Part shown: one piece after another, positions 8,440 to 17,257 of the stretch
How positions within the stretch are numbered: the first letter of the stretch is position 1
Layout: each line of letters starts with the position of its first letter
NCBI GenBank assembly: GCA_003513845.1
Contig: DOTB01000003.1
Span: forward strand, 1 to 64,000
Source of the DNA: Candidatus Atribacteria bacterium
GTDB taxonomy: Bacteria > Atribacterota > Phoenicimicrobiia > Phoenicimicrobiales > Phoenicimicrobiaceae
Direction of reading: 5' to 3'
DNA length: 64,000 nucleotides
Made by a program: the position numbers and the translations under genes
Notes under the pieces: generated by a model
Seen by the model: the letters and a program-made list of their open reading frames with translations, nothing else
Database searches by the model: none
Told to the model about the DNA's origin: nothing

Positions 8440-9165
8440 ATGAAAAATATAAGTGAACAAGTACTAAAACGAATAAAAAAGGATAATATTAGGCCAAAAC
8501 CTCGATGGTATTTTTTAACTAAAAATTACTTTATCTGGTCGATGTTTGGAATTTCAGTAATTTTAGGAAGCTTTGCTTTTAGCATGATTTTGTTTATTAT
8601 TAAACAACTTGATTGGGATATCTATCATTATCTTGGAGATAGTTTTTTAAAAACTGTTTTTATAAGCTTGCCCTACCTCTGGCTAATATTTCTCATCCTA
8701 TTTATTGGGGTAGCCTACTATAACTTTATCCATACTAAAAGGGGTTATAGATTTAAGTTTATATCAATTCTTTTAATAAGCTTGGTAATTAGTGTGACTT
8801 TAGGCTCTGTCCTTTATTCTAATGGTTTTAGCGAAAATTTAGGAAACATCTTTTTTGAGAAAATTCCCTACTATAATAGATTGGTTTATACTTGTGAAAA
8901 GCAATGGATGCAGCCAGAAAGAGATCTTTTAGCCGGGACAATTATGGAAATAGAACTCCCTGAAAATAATTTTATCCTTAAAGATTTAAATAATAATAAG
9001 TGGAAAATCAGGGCTAACAAAGCAATCTGGAAAGGTAAATTAACCCCTACCCCGGGTTTAAAAATAAAACTTATAGGTAAATTAATGGATGATAATACTT
9101 TTGAGGCAACAGAAATCAGGCCATGGCAAGGTCAGGGACAATTCATAAAAGGGAAAAATTGGTAA
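8440..9165 (+). CDS. Three-helix membrane protein with C-terminal beta domain, candidate regulator of the adjacent sigma factor
   Basis: The 241-residue product begins only 3 nt after the sigma-factor stop, so translation is probably coupled. A short cytoplasmic N-terminus (about 28 residues) precedes three hydrophobic helices near 30-55, 70-98 and 105-128. A soluble domain (about 155-235) follows, with an alternating pattern such as LAGTIMEIELPENNFILKD and GLKIKLIGKLMDD that looks like an OB-type barrel. No zinc-binding anti-sigma motif (HxxxCxxC) is present. Position makes an anti-sigma role plausible, but the sequence does not prove it. No close family was recognised. Confidence 0.6.
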   Translation: MKNISEQVLKRIKKDNIRPKPRWYFLTKNYFIWSMFGISVILGSFAFSMILFIIKQLDWDIYHYLGDSFLKTVFISLPYLWLIFLILFIGVAYYNFIHTKRGYRFKFISILLISLVISVTLGSVLYSNGFSENLGNIFFEKIPYYNRLVYTCEKQWMQPERDLLAGTIMEIELPENNFILKDLNNNKWKIRANKAIWKGKLTPTPGLKIKLIGKLMDDNTFEATEIRPWQGQGQFIKGKNW

Positions 9166-9208
9166 CTTACCTTCTAATTAAGAATATAAGAATAAAGGAA
9201 TGGATTTT

Positions 9209-10660
9209 TTACTTACCATTTTCTTCGGTAGCCTGAAAATATAGATCCTGTAATTCTAAATTTATATTCAATTCTCCTCTGCCTTCCAAAGCACTTAGAA
9301 GTTTGCGCTTTACCTCATTAAATTGAGAATAGTATTGAGGATCAACTGAAGACGCAGCCGGAAGTTCAAGTTTTAAGAAGTCTACTTTTTTCCCATTTTT
9401 ACTAATGGAAAAATCTAAATGTGGGCCAGTGGCTAAACCAGTAGCACCCACATATCCGATTATTTCACCCTGCTTCACTTTTTGACCTTTTTTTAAACCA
9501 TCCGCAAAGCGAGATAAATGCCCGTATCCACTCACATAATTATTAGGATGGCGAATTTCTATATAGTTTCCGTATCCATCATTCCATCCTTTATAAATAA
9601 CTGTTCCATCCCCAATAGTTGAAACTGGGGTTCCGGTAGGAGCAGCATAATCGATAGCCAGATGAGGACGCCAAATTCTTAATATGGGATGAAGTCTGTT
9701 GTAAGAAAAATGTGAGCTAATATATTTATAATTTAAGGGAGCTCGTAAAAAAGCTTTTTTTAATGATTCACCTTCTTCAGTATAATAGTCTACATATCCA
9801 GAGGGGTCTTTAAACAAAATTGCAGTATGTTTACTTAGAAGTTCACCATCGTACATAGCAGCAAGTACCTTGCCCCAACGATAAAAATCCCCTTTATACT
9901 GTTTCTCTACTAAAATTTTAAAAGTATCTCCCTCTCTGCATTCCGTAAGAAAATCAATCTGCCAGGCAAATATTTCAGCTATTTGAAGGGCTAACTGGGG
10001 TGAATCTACACTCTCCATCATAGACTCATAAAGAGAACTTTTAATCTCTCCTTCAAACCGAACAACTTCTGTACAAACTTCTTCTTTGGTTACTTTTATA
10101 TCTTCTGAATCAGAGATAGGAATATCTATACAATAAATATCGATAGGATTAGGTTTATAAATAAATTCTGTTACTTTTCCCTCTGGATTATATTTTAAAG
10201 AATATTCACTGCCAACGGGAAGATAGTTAAAATCTACTAAAGATTTAATTTTTTCTTGTAAATTAAGTATTTCAGCTGCTGAAATTCCCTTTTTAATCAG
10301 AGATTCGTAAAGAGTATCCCCAGCCTGCAAACTACCATTAACAATAATTGCTTCTTCCTCTTCTTGTTTTTCACCTTCTTCCCTCTCTTGCTGCAAAAAT
10401 GTTTCTTCAGAAAGTTTTTCCGAATCCATCTCTTTTTCATCTCTCCCGAAATCTAAAGCCACCTCTGAATTAGAAGAAGCAAGAAATGTATCATCATCTT
10501 GTTTTGGGTGGAACAAAGGAAGAATCTTAAAATAAACTGTCCCCGTAACTAACAATAAAATAAATAATCCACCAATAAGTAATTTTATTCTTTTTTTCCT
10601 CTTTTTTTTGTGGAAAGATGGAAAAATATAAGAATGATGGTAGTATTTTTTTCTTAACAA
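9209..10660 (-). CDS. M23-family metallopeptidase, membrane-anchored murein endopeptidase-like
   Basis: The 483-residue protein has a basic cytoplasmic start and one membrane anchor near residues 27-47. An acidic low-complexity linker follows, then a LysM/OapA-like region (residues about 108-190), and a C-terminal M23 (LytM) domain from about 320. The zinc site is readable: HLAIDYAAP supplies His and Asp. The usual GPHLHF motif reads GPHLDF, so the last zinc ligand is Asp rather than His; I recall this variant in other M23 proteins. The likely role is cleavage of peptidoglycan peptide cross-links in the envelope. It lies 24 nt downstream of the dGTPase gene and is probably cotranscribed with it. 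Confidence 0.88.
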   Translation of the reverse strand: MLRKKYYHHSYIFPSFHKKKRKKRIKLLIGGLFILLLVTGTVYFKILPLFHPKQDDDTFLASSNSEVALDFGRDEKEMDSEKLSEETFLQQEREEGEKQEEEEAIIVNGSLQAGDTLYESLIKKGISAAEILNLQEKIKSLVDFNYLPVGSEYSLKYNPEGKVTEFIYKPNPIDIYCIDIPISDSEDIKVTKEEVCTEVVRFEGEIKSSLYESMMESVDSPQLALQIAEIFAWQIDFLTECREGDTFKILVEKQYKGDFYRWGKVLAAMYDGELLSKHTAILFKDPSGYVDYYTEEGESLKKAFLRAPLNYKYISSHFSYNRLHPILRIWRPHLAIDYAAPTGTPVSTIGDGTVIYKGWNDGYGNYIEIRHPNNYVSGYGHLSRFADGLKKGQKVKQGEIIGYVGATGLATGPHLDFSISKNGKKVDFLKLELPAASSVDPQYYSQFNEVKRKLLSALEGRGELNINLELQDLYFQATEENGK

Positions 10661-10684
10661 AATTTTTCCAACCTCTAAAGTAAA

Positions 10685-11842
10685 TTATTTTCTATATTTC
10701 TTAAAAATATTATAAAAATACCTATCTGTCATAGAGGCAATATAGTCTATTACAACTTGTTCAGGTAAATTATTACTTACATAATCTGCTCCCTTATTTT
10801 TACCCCTATTAAAAATCCACTCTTTAAAAATTAGAGAATCTTCGTTACCCTTTTTAAGGTCATCAAGAAATTTATCGAAAAGATATATAAAAGCAGTTTT
10901 AAATCTAGTTTTTTTTGCTTTTAACCCCGGATTTTTATATATCCTTTCTGTATTAAATTTTTTTAATTCAAAAAGTCTCTTAGCAATATTAGATGAATAG
11001 CTTATCTCGTCCCGATTATAAGAATTAATGATGATATCAGTTACCAGGGAATTTATAATATCGGTATTGCTTCCCCCTAAATCTTTCTTAACTCCTTCTG
11101 GTAATTCTTCTTTTTTTAAAATTCCTACGCGTATCGCATCTTCAAAATCTTGTCCTACATAAGATATTGCATCTGACATTCGGACAACACATCCCTCTAA
11201 AGTGGCAGGAACTATATGAACTTGTTCCCCTTGAGATTTTCTCTGACAATAATCTATTAAATCAGATTCAGTTTTATTTCGATACGGTTTAAGATATTTC
11301 TCATTAATCTCACCATCATGGGAAAGAATTCCATCTCTTACTTGAAAGGTCAAATTCATCCCTTTACAGGCATCGGCAAGTTTATCTACTATTCTAAGAC
11401 TGTGAATGTTGTGAAAAAATAAACCAATCTTCTTTTTTCGACAAATATCTTGAAGAATTTCTTCACCATCATGACCAAAGGGAGTATGCCCTAAATCATG
11501 TCCAAGGGCGATTGCTTCTATAAGATCAAGATTTAATTTTAAGGCTCTCCCTATTGACCTCGATATTTGAGAAACTTGCAAGGTATGAATGCTTCGATTA
11601 GATAATTGCTCATCGAAACTGGCAGCAAAATAAATGACTTGAGTTTTCCCCACATATCTACGAAATGACCCACTATATAATATATGATCTCGGTCCCTCG
11701 AATAAGGTCCTCTAAAGGGATGAGAAATTTTACGTTCTCTTTTCGCCTCATAGTTTTTCGTGGCATATGGAGAAAGATATTTATCTTCGAAATCAAGGAT
11801 TTCTTTTTTAAATTCCTCTTTGTCCATCTTTTTTTCTCCCAA
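10685..11842 (-). CDS. dgt: Deoxyguanosinetriphosphate triphosphohydrolase-like HD protein (dGTPase)
   Basis: The 385-residue protein belongs to the HD-domain dNTP triphosphohydrolase family, which hydrolyses dGTP or other dNTPs to the nucleoside and triphosphate. The family start SRDRDHILYSGSFRRYVGKTQV appears near residues 48-69. The metal site is intact: His in NRSIHTLQVSQ, the HD pair in LGHDLGHTPFGHDGEE near 113-128, and a later Asp in VVRMSDAISYVGQD near 228. Length fits the short dGTPase group. Expected function is nucleotide-pool control in the cytoplasm. Substrate preference cannot be read from sequence. Confidence 0.92.
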   Translation of the reverse strand: MGEKKMDKEEFKKEILDFEDKYLSPYATKNYEAKRERKISHPFRGPYSRDRDHILYSGSFRRYVGKTQVIYFAASFDEQLSNRSIHTLQVSQISRSIGRALKLNLDLIEAIALGHDLGHTPFGHDGEEILQDICRKKKIGLFFHNIHSLRIVDKLADACKGMNLTFQVRDGILSHDGEINEKYLKPYRNKTESDLIDYCQRKSQGEQVHIVPATLEGCVVRMSDAISYVGQDFEDAIRVGILKKEELPEGVKKDLGGSNTDIINSLVTDIIINSYNRDEISYSSNIAKRLFELKKFNTERIYKNPGLKAKKTRFKTAFIYLFDKFLDDLKKGNEDSLIFKEWIFNRGKNKGADYVSNNLPEQVVIDYIASMTDRYFYNIFKKYRK

Positions 11843-12240
11843 ACAAAATATGAAAATATTATAAAAAAATCTTTTTATTTTTCTTTATTTTTAATGATAA
11901 GGGATTTGTGCTTTTTATTGTATAAAATTGTGATGGATTCTGCAAGTATATTTTTATTCGTATCTCGTATATTAGCGTGGAATGTGCAGCGCATAGCGTT
12001 TAGAAATACAGTGATGAGTGATGGATAATGGGTAATAAGAAAAGAGTAATTGGTTAGTAAATAGTGATAAGTAATAAGTAACAGGATGCAGGTTTAGAAA
12101 AAAAGGGCACAATTCATTGTGCCCCTATGTTGAATCTTATTTTCTGTAACGCAATACGCAATACGATATACTAACGACCAACGACCATTCATTAACAATT
12201 AATTGGTCAATTGGGGGATAGGGGAATAGGAGAATTAATT
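11843..12240. repeat. Repeat-bearing spacer between dgt and sugar permease genes
   Basis: No gene is supported. At 12101-12180 the order AAAAAAAGGGCACAATTCATTGTGCCCCTA, TGAATCTTATTTTCTGTAACGCAATA closely repeats 100-165 of the window, so hairpin and flanking text travel together. TAATAAGTAACAGG-type words and TTGGTCAATTGGGGGA units fill the rest. The 3' end of the permease gene abuts the array directly. Confidence 0.72.
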
Positions 12241-13098
12241 TCATCCCTTCACTGACCCGGCCAAAATACCTTTTACGAAATAACGTTGTAATCCTAAGAA
12301 TAGACTTAAAGGGAGAATCATAGAGACGAACGCTGCTGCAGTGAGAAGCTCCCAATCCTGACCATAAGAACCAACTAATGCACTTATACGTACAGTTAAG
12401 GGGGCAACATCAGGAGTCCCTCCTAAATAAACCAAGGCTACTAAAAGGTCATTCCAAACCCATAAGAATTGGAAGATAGTAACAGAAGCAAGTGCAGGCA
12501 AGGACAGCGGTATTACCAGCTTTTTAAATATTTGAAAGGGAGTAGCACCGTCGATAGAGCAAGAATCGAATAACTCACTAGGTAATCCAGAAATAAAATT
12601 ATATAATAAATATATTATAAGAGGGAGACCATATCCAGTATGAGCAAACCATATCCCCGGAAAAGTACCAGCTAATCCTAACTTATTAAAAACCCGAAGG
12701 ATAGGTATCATAGTCATCTGTAGGGGAACAACTAATAAGCCCACTAAAATTACGAATAAAAGCCTCCTCCCTGGAAAATCCATCCAGGCAAAGGCATAAG
12801 CAGCAAAGGAAGCAATTAATATGGGGATGATTGTAGCAGGAATAGTAATTAATAATGTATTCCAAAAGGCTTTACCTATACCAATTCTAATAATAACTTC
12901 TCTATAATTTTCCAGAGTATAACAGGTAAAGTTAAAAGGGTGTTGAAGAACAGTCCACCAACCAGATGTTGCAACATCAGCAGAAGACCGAAAAGACGTT
13001 ATTAACAGACCAACGCTTGGAAGTATCCATATTAAAGCTATCGTAATTATCACTAAGTGAAGTGGTATACCTGAAAATATTGAAATTAACTTTTTCAT
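12241..13098 (-). CDS. Carbohydrate ABC transporter permease, MalG-type
   Basis: The 285-residue inner-membrane protein has six predicted helices. It carries the EAA loop (ELFDSCSIDGATPFQIFKKLVIPLSLPAL, about residues 180-208) that contacts the ATPase subunit, which places it in the MalG/CUT1 permease group. The FAAYAFAWMDFPGRR segment near 100 is also typical. Its ATG shares one base with the stop of the MalF-type permease gene, so the two are translationally coupled. No ATPase gene of this transporter lies in the window; CUT1 systems often share one MalK/MsmK elsewhere in the genome. Confidence 0.93.
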   Translation of the reverse strand: MKKLISIFSGIPLHLVIITIALIWILPSVGLLITSFRSSADVATSGWWTVLQHPFNFTCYTLENYREVIIRIGIGKAFWNTLLITIPATIIPILIASFAAYAFAWMDFPGRRLLFVILVGLLVVPLQMTMIPILRVFNKLGLAGTFPGIWFAHTGYGLPLIIYLLYNFISGLPSELFDSCSIDGATPFQIFKKLVIPLSLPALASVTIFQFLWVWNDLLVALVYLGGTPDVAPLTVRISALVGSYGQDWELLTAAAFVSMILPLSLFLGLQRYFVKGILAGSVKG

Positions 13099-13967
13099 TA
13101 CCTTATAGCCTCCTGCTCCCTAAAGCGCTGGATATTAATTATTATCATAGGAATTATAAGTACTAATAAAATAACCGCTATTGCACTTGCTCGTCCATAA
13201 TTTCTAAAAATAAACATCTCTTTATACATTCTATTGGCAATAACCTCGGTATTAAAATTACCATTGGTCATTACATAGACAATATCAAATACTTTAAGAA
13301 CATTAATAGTCATAGTAGTAGCTACTACCGCAATAGTAGGTTTCATCAAAGGTAAAATAATTTTCCAGAATATTTTAAATTCTGTAGCGCCATCAACTCG
13401 TGCTGCTTCTAATAATTCTCGAGGTATTCCTTTATAACTTGCTGATAATATTACCATACAGAATCCAGTCCATATCCAAACTCCTACTATAATTAAACAA
13501 AAATTATTAAGCCAGGGCCTAATGATTAGCCAGGGTAAGGGTTCCAATTGAAAAAATGAACGTAATGCATTAAGAATACCAGTTTGAGCAGCTGAAGCAG
13601 GCCGATAAGCATAAACAAATTTCCAAATTACTCCAGCGCCTACAAAGGAAATAGCCATAGGCATAAATATTATTGATTTCACTATCGATTCATATTTAAC
13701 TCGATCTACTAATACCGCTATAATCAACCCTAATGATACCGTCAAAGGAACAAATAGTACTACCCATAGAGTGTTATTTCGAAAAGAATTAAGCATAATC
13801 TCATTACTAAAACAATATAGATAATTTTTTATACCTACAAATTTTTCTGAATTATAATTAAAAAAGGAGATGTATACTGTATTAATCGAAGGATAAACTA
13901 AAAAAAAGAACAAAAGGAATGCTGCAGGGGTGATATATAACCAGGGAGTAATTTTTTTAGTACGCAT
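13098..13967 (-). CDS. Carbohydrate ABC transporter permease, MalF-type
   Basis: The 289-residue protein has six helices and a short N-terminus (MRTKKITPWLYITPAAFLLF), as in compact CUT1 MalF-like permeases. The EAA loop is at about residues 185-212 (ELLEAARVDGATEFKIFWKIILPLMKP). It follows the solute-binding protein gene, separated by an intercistronic hairpin, and precedes the MalG-type gene with a one-base overlap. Together they form the membrane channel of a sugar importer, probably for a di- or oligosaccharide, given the binding protein family and the nearby TreT gene. Confidence 0.93.
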   Translation of the reverse strand: MRTKKITPWLYITPAAFLLFFFLVYPSINTVYISFFNYNSEKFVGIKNYLYCFSNEIMLNSFRNNTLWVVLFVPLTVSLGLIIAVLVDRVKYESIVKSIIFMPMAISFVGAGVIWKFVYAYRPASAAQTGILNALRSFFQLEPLPWLIIRPWLNNFCLIIVGVWIWTGFCMVILSASYKGIPRELLEAARVDGATEFKIFWKIILPLMKPTIAVVATTMTINVLKVFDIVYVMTNGNFNTEVIANRMYKEMFIFRNYGRASAIAVILLVLIIPMIIINIQRFREQEAIR

Positions 13968-14101
13968 ATAAAACTTTCCTTTCTGCTAATTAACTTATAT
14001 AAAATATTTTAATGTAATTATCAGATTTTATTATTGCAAAGAGCAACGCAAGCCTGCCCCAACTAAAGCATTGGAAGCAATCCTAATCCGATATTACAAC
14101 T

Positions 14102-14131
14102 GGGAGCACTCAAGTAATATTGAGTGCTCCC
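14102..14131 (-). terminator. Intercistronic hairpin between binding protein and permease genes
   Basis: GGGAGCACTCA and TGAGTGCTCCC form an 11-bp perfect stem with an 8-nt loop, about 25 nt after the binding protein stop. Without a strong T-run after it on the minus strand, it probably acts as an mRNA-stabilising or partial-termination element that lets the binding protein be made in excess. This is a familiar feature of binding-protein-dependent sugar operons. Confidence 0.65.
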
Positions 14132-14155
14132 CTCGTAATGACAGATTCAATCCTT

Positions 14156-15433
14156 TTATTTCCGATAAGCATCCAGGGCACTAGCCTCAATGGTCATTAA
14201 TACATTCTTTAATGGTACCCCACTTACATAGTCTAATACTCCAGTCCAGAAGGAACCTGCACCAACTGCTGATGGCATTAAATCAGAACCATCAAAACGG
14301 AAGGTTGAAGCTTCACTTAAGATCTTTGCAGCCTTACGGGTCAAATCATCAGGATAAGCGGCAGGATTTACTCGTTTGTTAGCAGAGAGTTTCCCTAATT
14401 CACCAACCCATATTTCCTGAGCTTCGGGAGAAACTATATATTCCATAAAGGCTCTGGCTTCGGGAGTATCATTGAACATTGCAAACAAATCAGCAGCTCC
14501 TAAGGCAGGAATTCCGTATTCAGGATCAATGGGAGGGAAGGGGAAGAAGTCAAAATCCTCACCTGGGACCAAGTTGGGGAAATGGTCAAGTATAAAGCTT
14601 TTAATAAAGGTTGCCTGTCTATGCATATAAGCATTTGGCGGAGTAGTAAATAGAGCATCTGGTGAATCACCAAAATTAATGGTAAGTATTGCATTTGAGC
14701 CACCATAGACGTACTTCTCATTTAAGGCAATTTGTCCAAATAGTTCAAAAGCCCTTTGCACCCGTTCATCGAGCCAGGAAATTCCATGGGAAACCCATAA
14801 ATCATAGACTTCAGGTTCCACAGTTCGTAACATAATGTCTTCAATCCAGTCCGTCCCGGCCCATCCACTCGCTGCACCACATTCAAATCCAATAGCCCAG
14901 GGGGTCTTACCATCTGCTACCATCTTATCAGAGAGAGCAATCATTTCCTCCCAGGTAGTTGGTACGGTGTAACCAGCAGCAGCAAATTCTTTAGGATTAT
15001 ACCATACTAAACTTTTTAGATCAGCAGAAATGAATACTCCACAGAATTTTCCTTTATAGGTTCCCAGGTCTAACCAGGTTGGCGAGTAATCGCTTTGTAG
15101 TACCTCCATATCCATAAAGGTGCTTAAATCCACCAATTTTCCAGCTTTAGCAAATTCTACCATCTGCCCCGGGTTTGGTAGAGCTGATACATCTGGGGGG
15201 TTACCAGATTCTACTTGAGTAGTTAAAACAGCAGGAAGATCTCGAGTTCCGGTAAATTCTACTTTAATCCCAGTTTCTGCTTCGAATGGAGCAATCATTT
15301 TTTTAAAAGCTTCAGCCTCTCCACCTGTCCAAACACCAAGAACAGTTACACTACCAGAAGCAGCAAATGTATTTACAGCAAATATTCCTATTAACAAAAC
15401 TACTAATAATGAAAAAGTTAATTTTTTAAACAT
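14156..15433 (-). CDS. Extracellular sugar-binding protein of an ABC transporter (family 1)
   Basis: The 425-residue protein has a Sec signal (MFKKLTFSLLVVLLIGIFAV, cleavage near NTFAASG). There is no lipobox Cys, so anchoring is not by lipidation. The mature part is a family 1 solute-binding protein. Signatures are APFEAETGIKVEFTGTRDLP, GNPPDVSALPNPGQMVEFA and the C-terminal FMEYIVSPEAQEIWV near 330-345. The text resembles alpha-glucoside binding proteins (AglE-like), so an alpha-glucoside such as trehalose or maltose is a reasonable ligand guess. It precedes the two permease genes and follows a ROK regulator. Confidence 0.9.
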   Translation of the reverse strand: MFKKLTFSLLVVLLIGIFAVNTFAASGSVTVLGVWTGGEAEAFKKMIAPFEAETGIKVEFTGTRDLPAVLTTQVESGNPPDVSALPNPGQMVEFAKAGKLVDLSTFMDMEVLQSDYSPTWLDLGTYKGKFCGVFISADLKSLVWYNPKEFAAAGYTVPTTWEEMIALSDKMVADGKTPWAIGFECGAASGWAGTDWIEDIMLRTVEPEVYDLWVSHGISWLDERVQRAFELFGQIALNEKYVYGGSNAILTINFGDSPDALFTTPPNAYMHRQATFIKSFILDHFPNLVPGEDFDFFPFPPIDPEYGIPALGAADLFAMFNDTPEARAFMEYIVSPEAQEIWVGELGKLSANKRVNPAAYPDDLTRKAAKILSEASTFRFDGSDLMPSAVGAGSFWTGVLDYVSGVPLKNVLMTIEASALDAYRK

Positions 15434-15768
15434 TTTTATCCTCCTTTTATTTTTTAAAATATTTTCTTCTCTATTTTTATTTATTGATTTAACTTCTAAC
15501 AGGCAACACCTCCTTTTAAATTAGTCGTTAGTATTGCGTAATCGTATCGCATTAAAGAAACAAGGTTTTAAGTGTAGGGCCACGATTCATCGTGCCCCTA
15601 CATTAGTTCAGAAACAAACGGGCCTGCCCTCGTGAAACTTGTCCCCGTAAAAACGGGGAACGGGGGCGCCTGTCCTATAGTTTTATCTTGTTTCTTATAT
15701 CTTATAACTGACCAACCGGGTAACCGGATAACTAATATCCTAAACGCTAACCACTATACGCTAGTTTT
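15434..15768. repeat. Repeat-bearing spacer upstream of the binding protein gene
   Basis: A GGGCCACGATTCATCGTGCCCCTACAT hairpin copy lies at about 15575-15602. A GAAACTTGTCCCCGTAAAAACGGGG element lies at about 15634-15659, related to text near 4107-4134 and 62090. After these come GACCAACCGGGTAACCGG-type units. The binding protein promoter must lie between this block and 15433. Confidence 0.68.
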
Positions 15769-17028
15769 TCACCAATGAAAAGCAGATTTAATGGCTACTT
15801 TTCCTTTAGATTTAAAAATTGGAGTTTTAAAAACTTCGCCTAATACCAATTCAGCTGCTCCAATAAGCCAGCCATCTTCACCAAATTGAAGAGGAATAAT
15901 CCTAATTTCTTTCCTATGGGGAAAATTATTTATAACCACATCTCGCATAGGTTGCAGGATTAGTTCACCAGCCTTTATCCCTTCCCCACCTACCAAAATT
16001 AACTCAGGATCAAAAAGAGTAATGAGATTTACTACACCAACTCCTAAATTTCTCCCTGCTTCCTGGAAAATATTTTTGGCAATTACATCCCCTCTTTGAG
16101 CTGCTTCTAAAGTCATTTCCACTGAAACAGAATCCAAACTATTTTCTTCTTTCAATAAAACCCTCAATAAGGTGTTTTCATTATTCAGGATAGTTTCCTT
16201 TGTTTTACTAATAATAAATTGGTCTGAAGAAAATAATTCTAAACAACCTCTTTTTCCGCAATAACATAAGGGACCATCTTTATCTACAACTATATGACCA
16301 AAATCACCTGCTCCCCCATAACTACCATGATATATATCTCCATTAATTACAATCCCGGCTCCAATTCCTTTACCAATAGTAATGCAAATAAAATTTTTTA
16401 TTTTTTTCCCTGCTCCGAAACGTTTCTCTGCTAAAGTTAAAGTATTTACGTCTTTATCCACAAAAACGGGAAAACTGAATTTCTTTTCGAGAATTTCTTT
16501 GAATCTTATATCCTTCCAACCTAATATTTTAGACGATACTAAAACACCTTCTTTCTGATGAACAAAACCAGAAACTCCTATTCCGCAACCAACTATCTTT
16601 TCCGGCATAATATGATTTCTATTAATTAATTCCTGTATTGCTTTGATTAAAACTCCGAGTATCATCTTTTCATCTTGTTTAACTGGACTAGGAATAAAAT
16701 TCTTATCTAAAATTTTTGACTTCAGATTAATCAAGCCAATAATAATACCATCTAATCCAATTTTTAGCCCCAGTACAAATCTATCATTGCAATTAAATTC
16801 AAGCAGAATCGGTCTTCTCCCTCCACTGGATTCCTCTTCTCCTGTTTCATATATAAGTTCTTTCTTGATTAAATCTGCTACAATATTAGAAACAGTGGAC
16901 AACCCCAAATCGGTAATCTCAGATATCCTGGTACGAGAAAGAGGCCCATAATTTAGAATCGTATTAATTACCAGGGCTCTATTTAATTCTTTGATTAATT
17001 GTTTATTCCCTCGGCGAATATTATCCAT
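15769..17028 (-). CDS. ROK-family transcriptional regulator (NagC/XylR-type)
   Basis: The 419-residue protein has an N-terminal winged helix-turn-helix (about residues 15-70: GPLSRTRISEITDLGLSTVSNIVADL) followed by a ROK sugar-kinase-like domain. The ROK zinc signature is intact at about 255-270 (CYCGKRGCLELF), as is GKGIGAGIVINGDIYHG with the following GGAGDFGHIVVD. Such regulators bind a sugar or phosphosugar and repress or activate uptake operons. Its position between treT and the ABC sugar genes, on the same strand, makes these the likely targets. No operator was confidently identified. Confidence 0.92.
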   Translation of the reverse strand: MDNIRRGNKQLIKELNRALVINTILNYGPLSRTRISEITDLGLSTVSNIVADLIKKELIYETGEEESSGGRRPILLEFNCNDRFVLGLKIGLDGIIIGLINLKSKILDKNFIPSPVKQDEKMILGVLIKAIQELINRNHIMPEKIVGCGIGVSGFVHQKEGVLVSSKILGWKDIRFKEILEKKFSFPVFVDKDVNTLTLAEKRFGAGKKIKNFICITIGKGIGAGIVINGDIYHGSYGGAGDFGHIVVDKDGPLCYCGKRGCLELFSSDQFIISKTKETILNNENTLLRVLLKEENSLDSVSVEMTLEAAQRGDVIAKNIFQEAGRNLGVGVVNLITLFDPELILVGGEGIKAGELILQPMRDVVINNFPHRKEIRIIPLQFGEDGWLIGAAELVLGEVFKTPIFKSKGKVAIKSAFHW

Positions 17029-17257
17029 AATTTAAGATGTTCTACTTTTATACTCCATTCTATTTATTAAAACTCTTATAAGATTATAAGATACTTTCTT
17101 CACTGAAGCAAGTATCTTATATTATTATTCTACACCGCTTATAAAAAATCCTTCTTTTTTCGAAAATTTTTTTCAATTTTTTTTAATTTTTTTCAAATTG
17201 AAAAAAGGGAAGTGAATTAGAAGATATTAATTTTTAATAAAAGGAAATGAGTATTTT

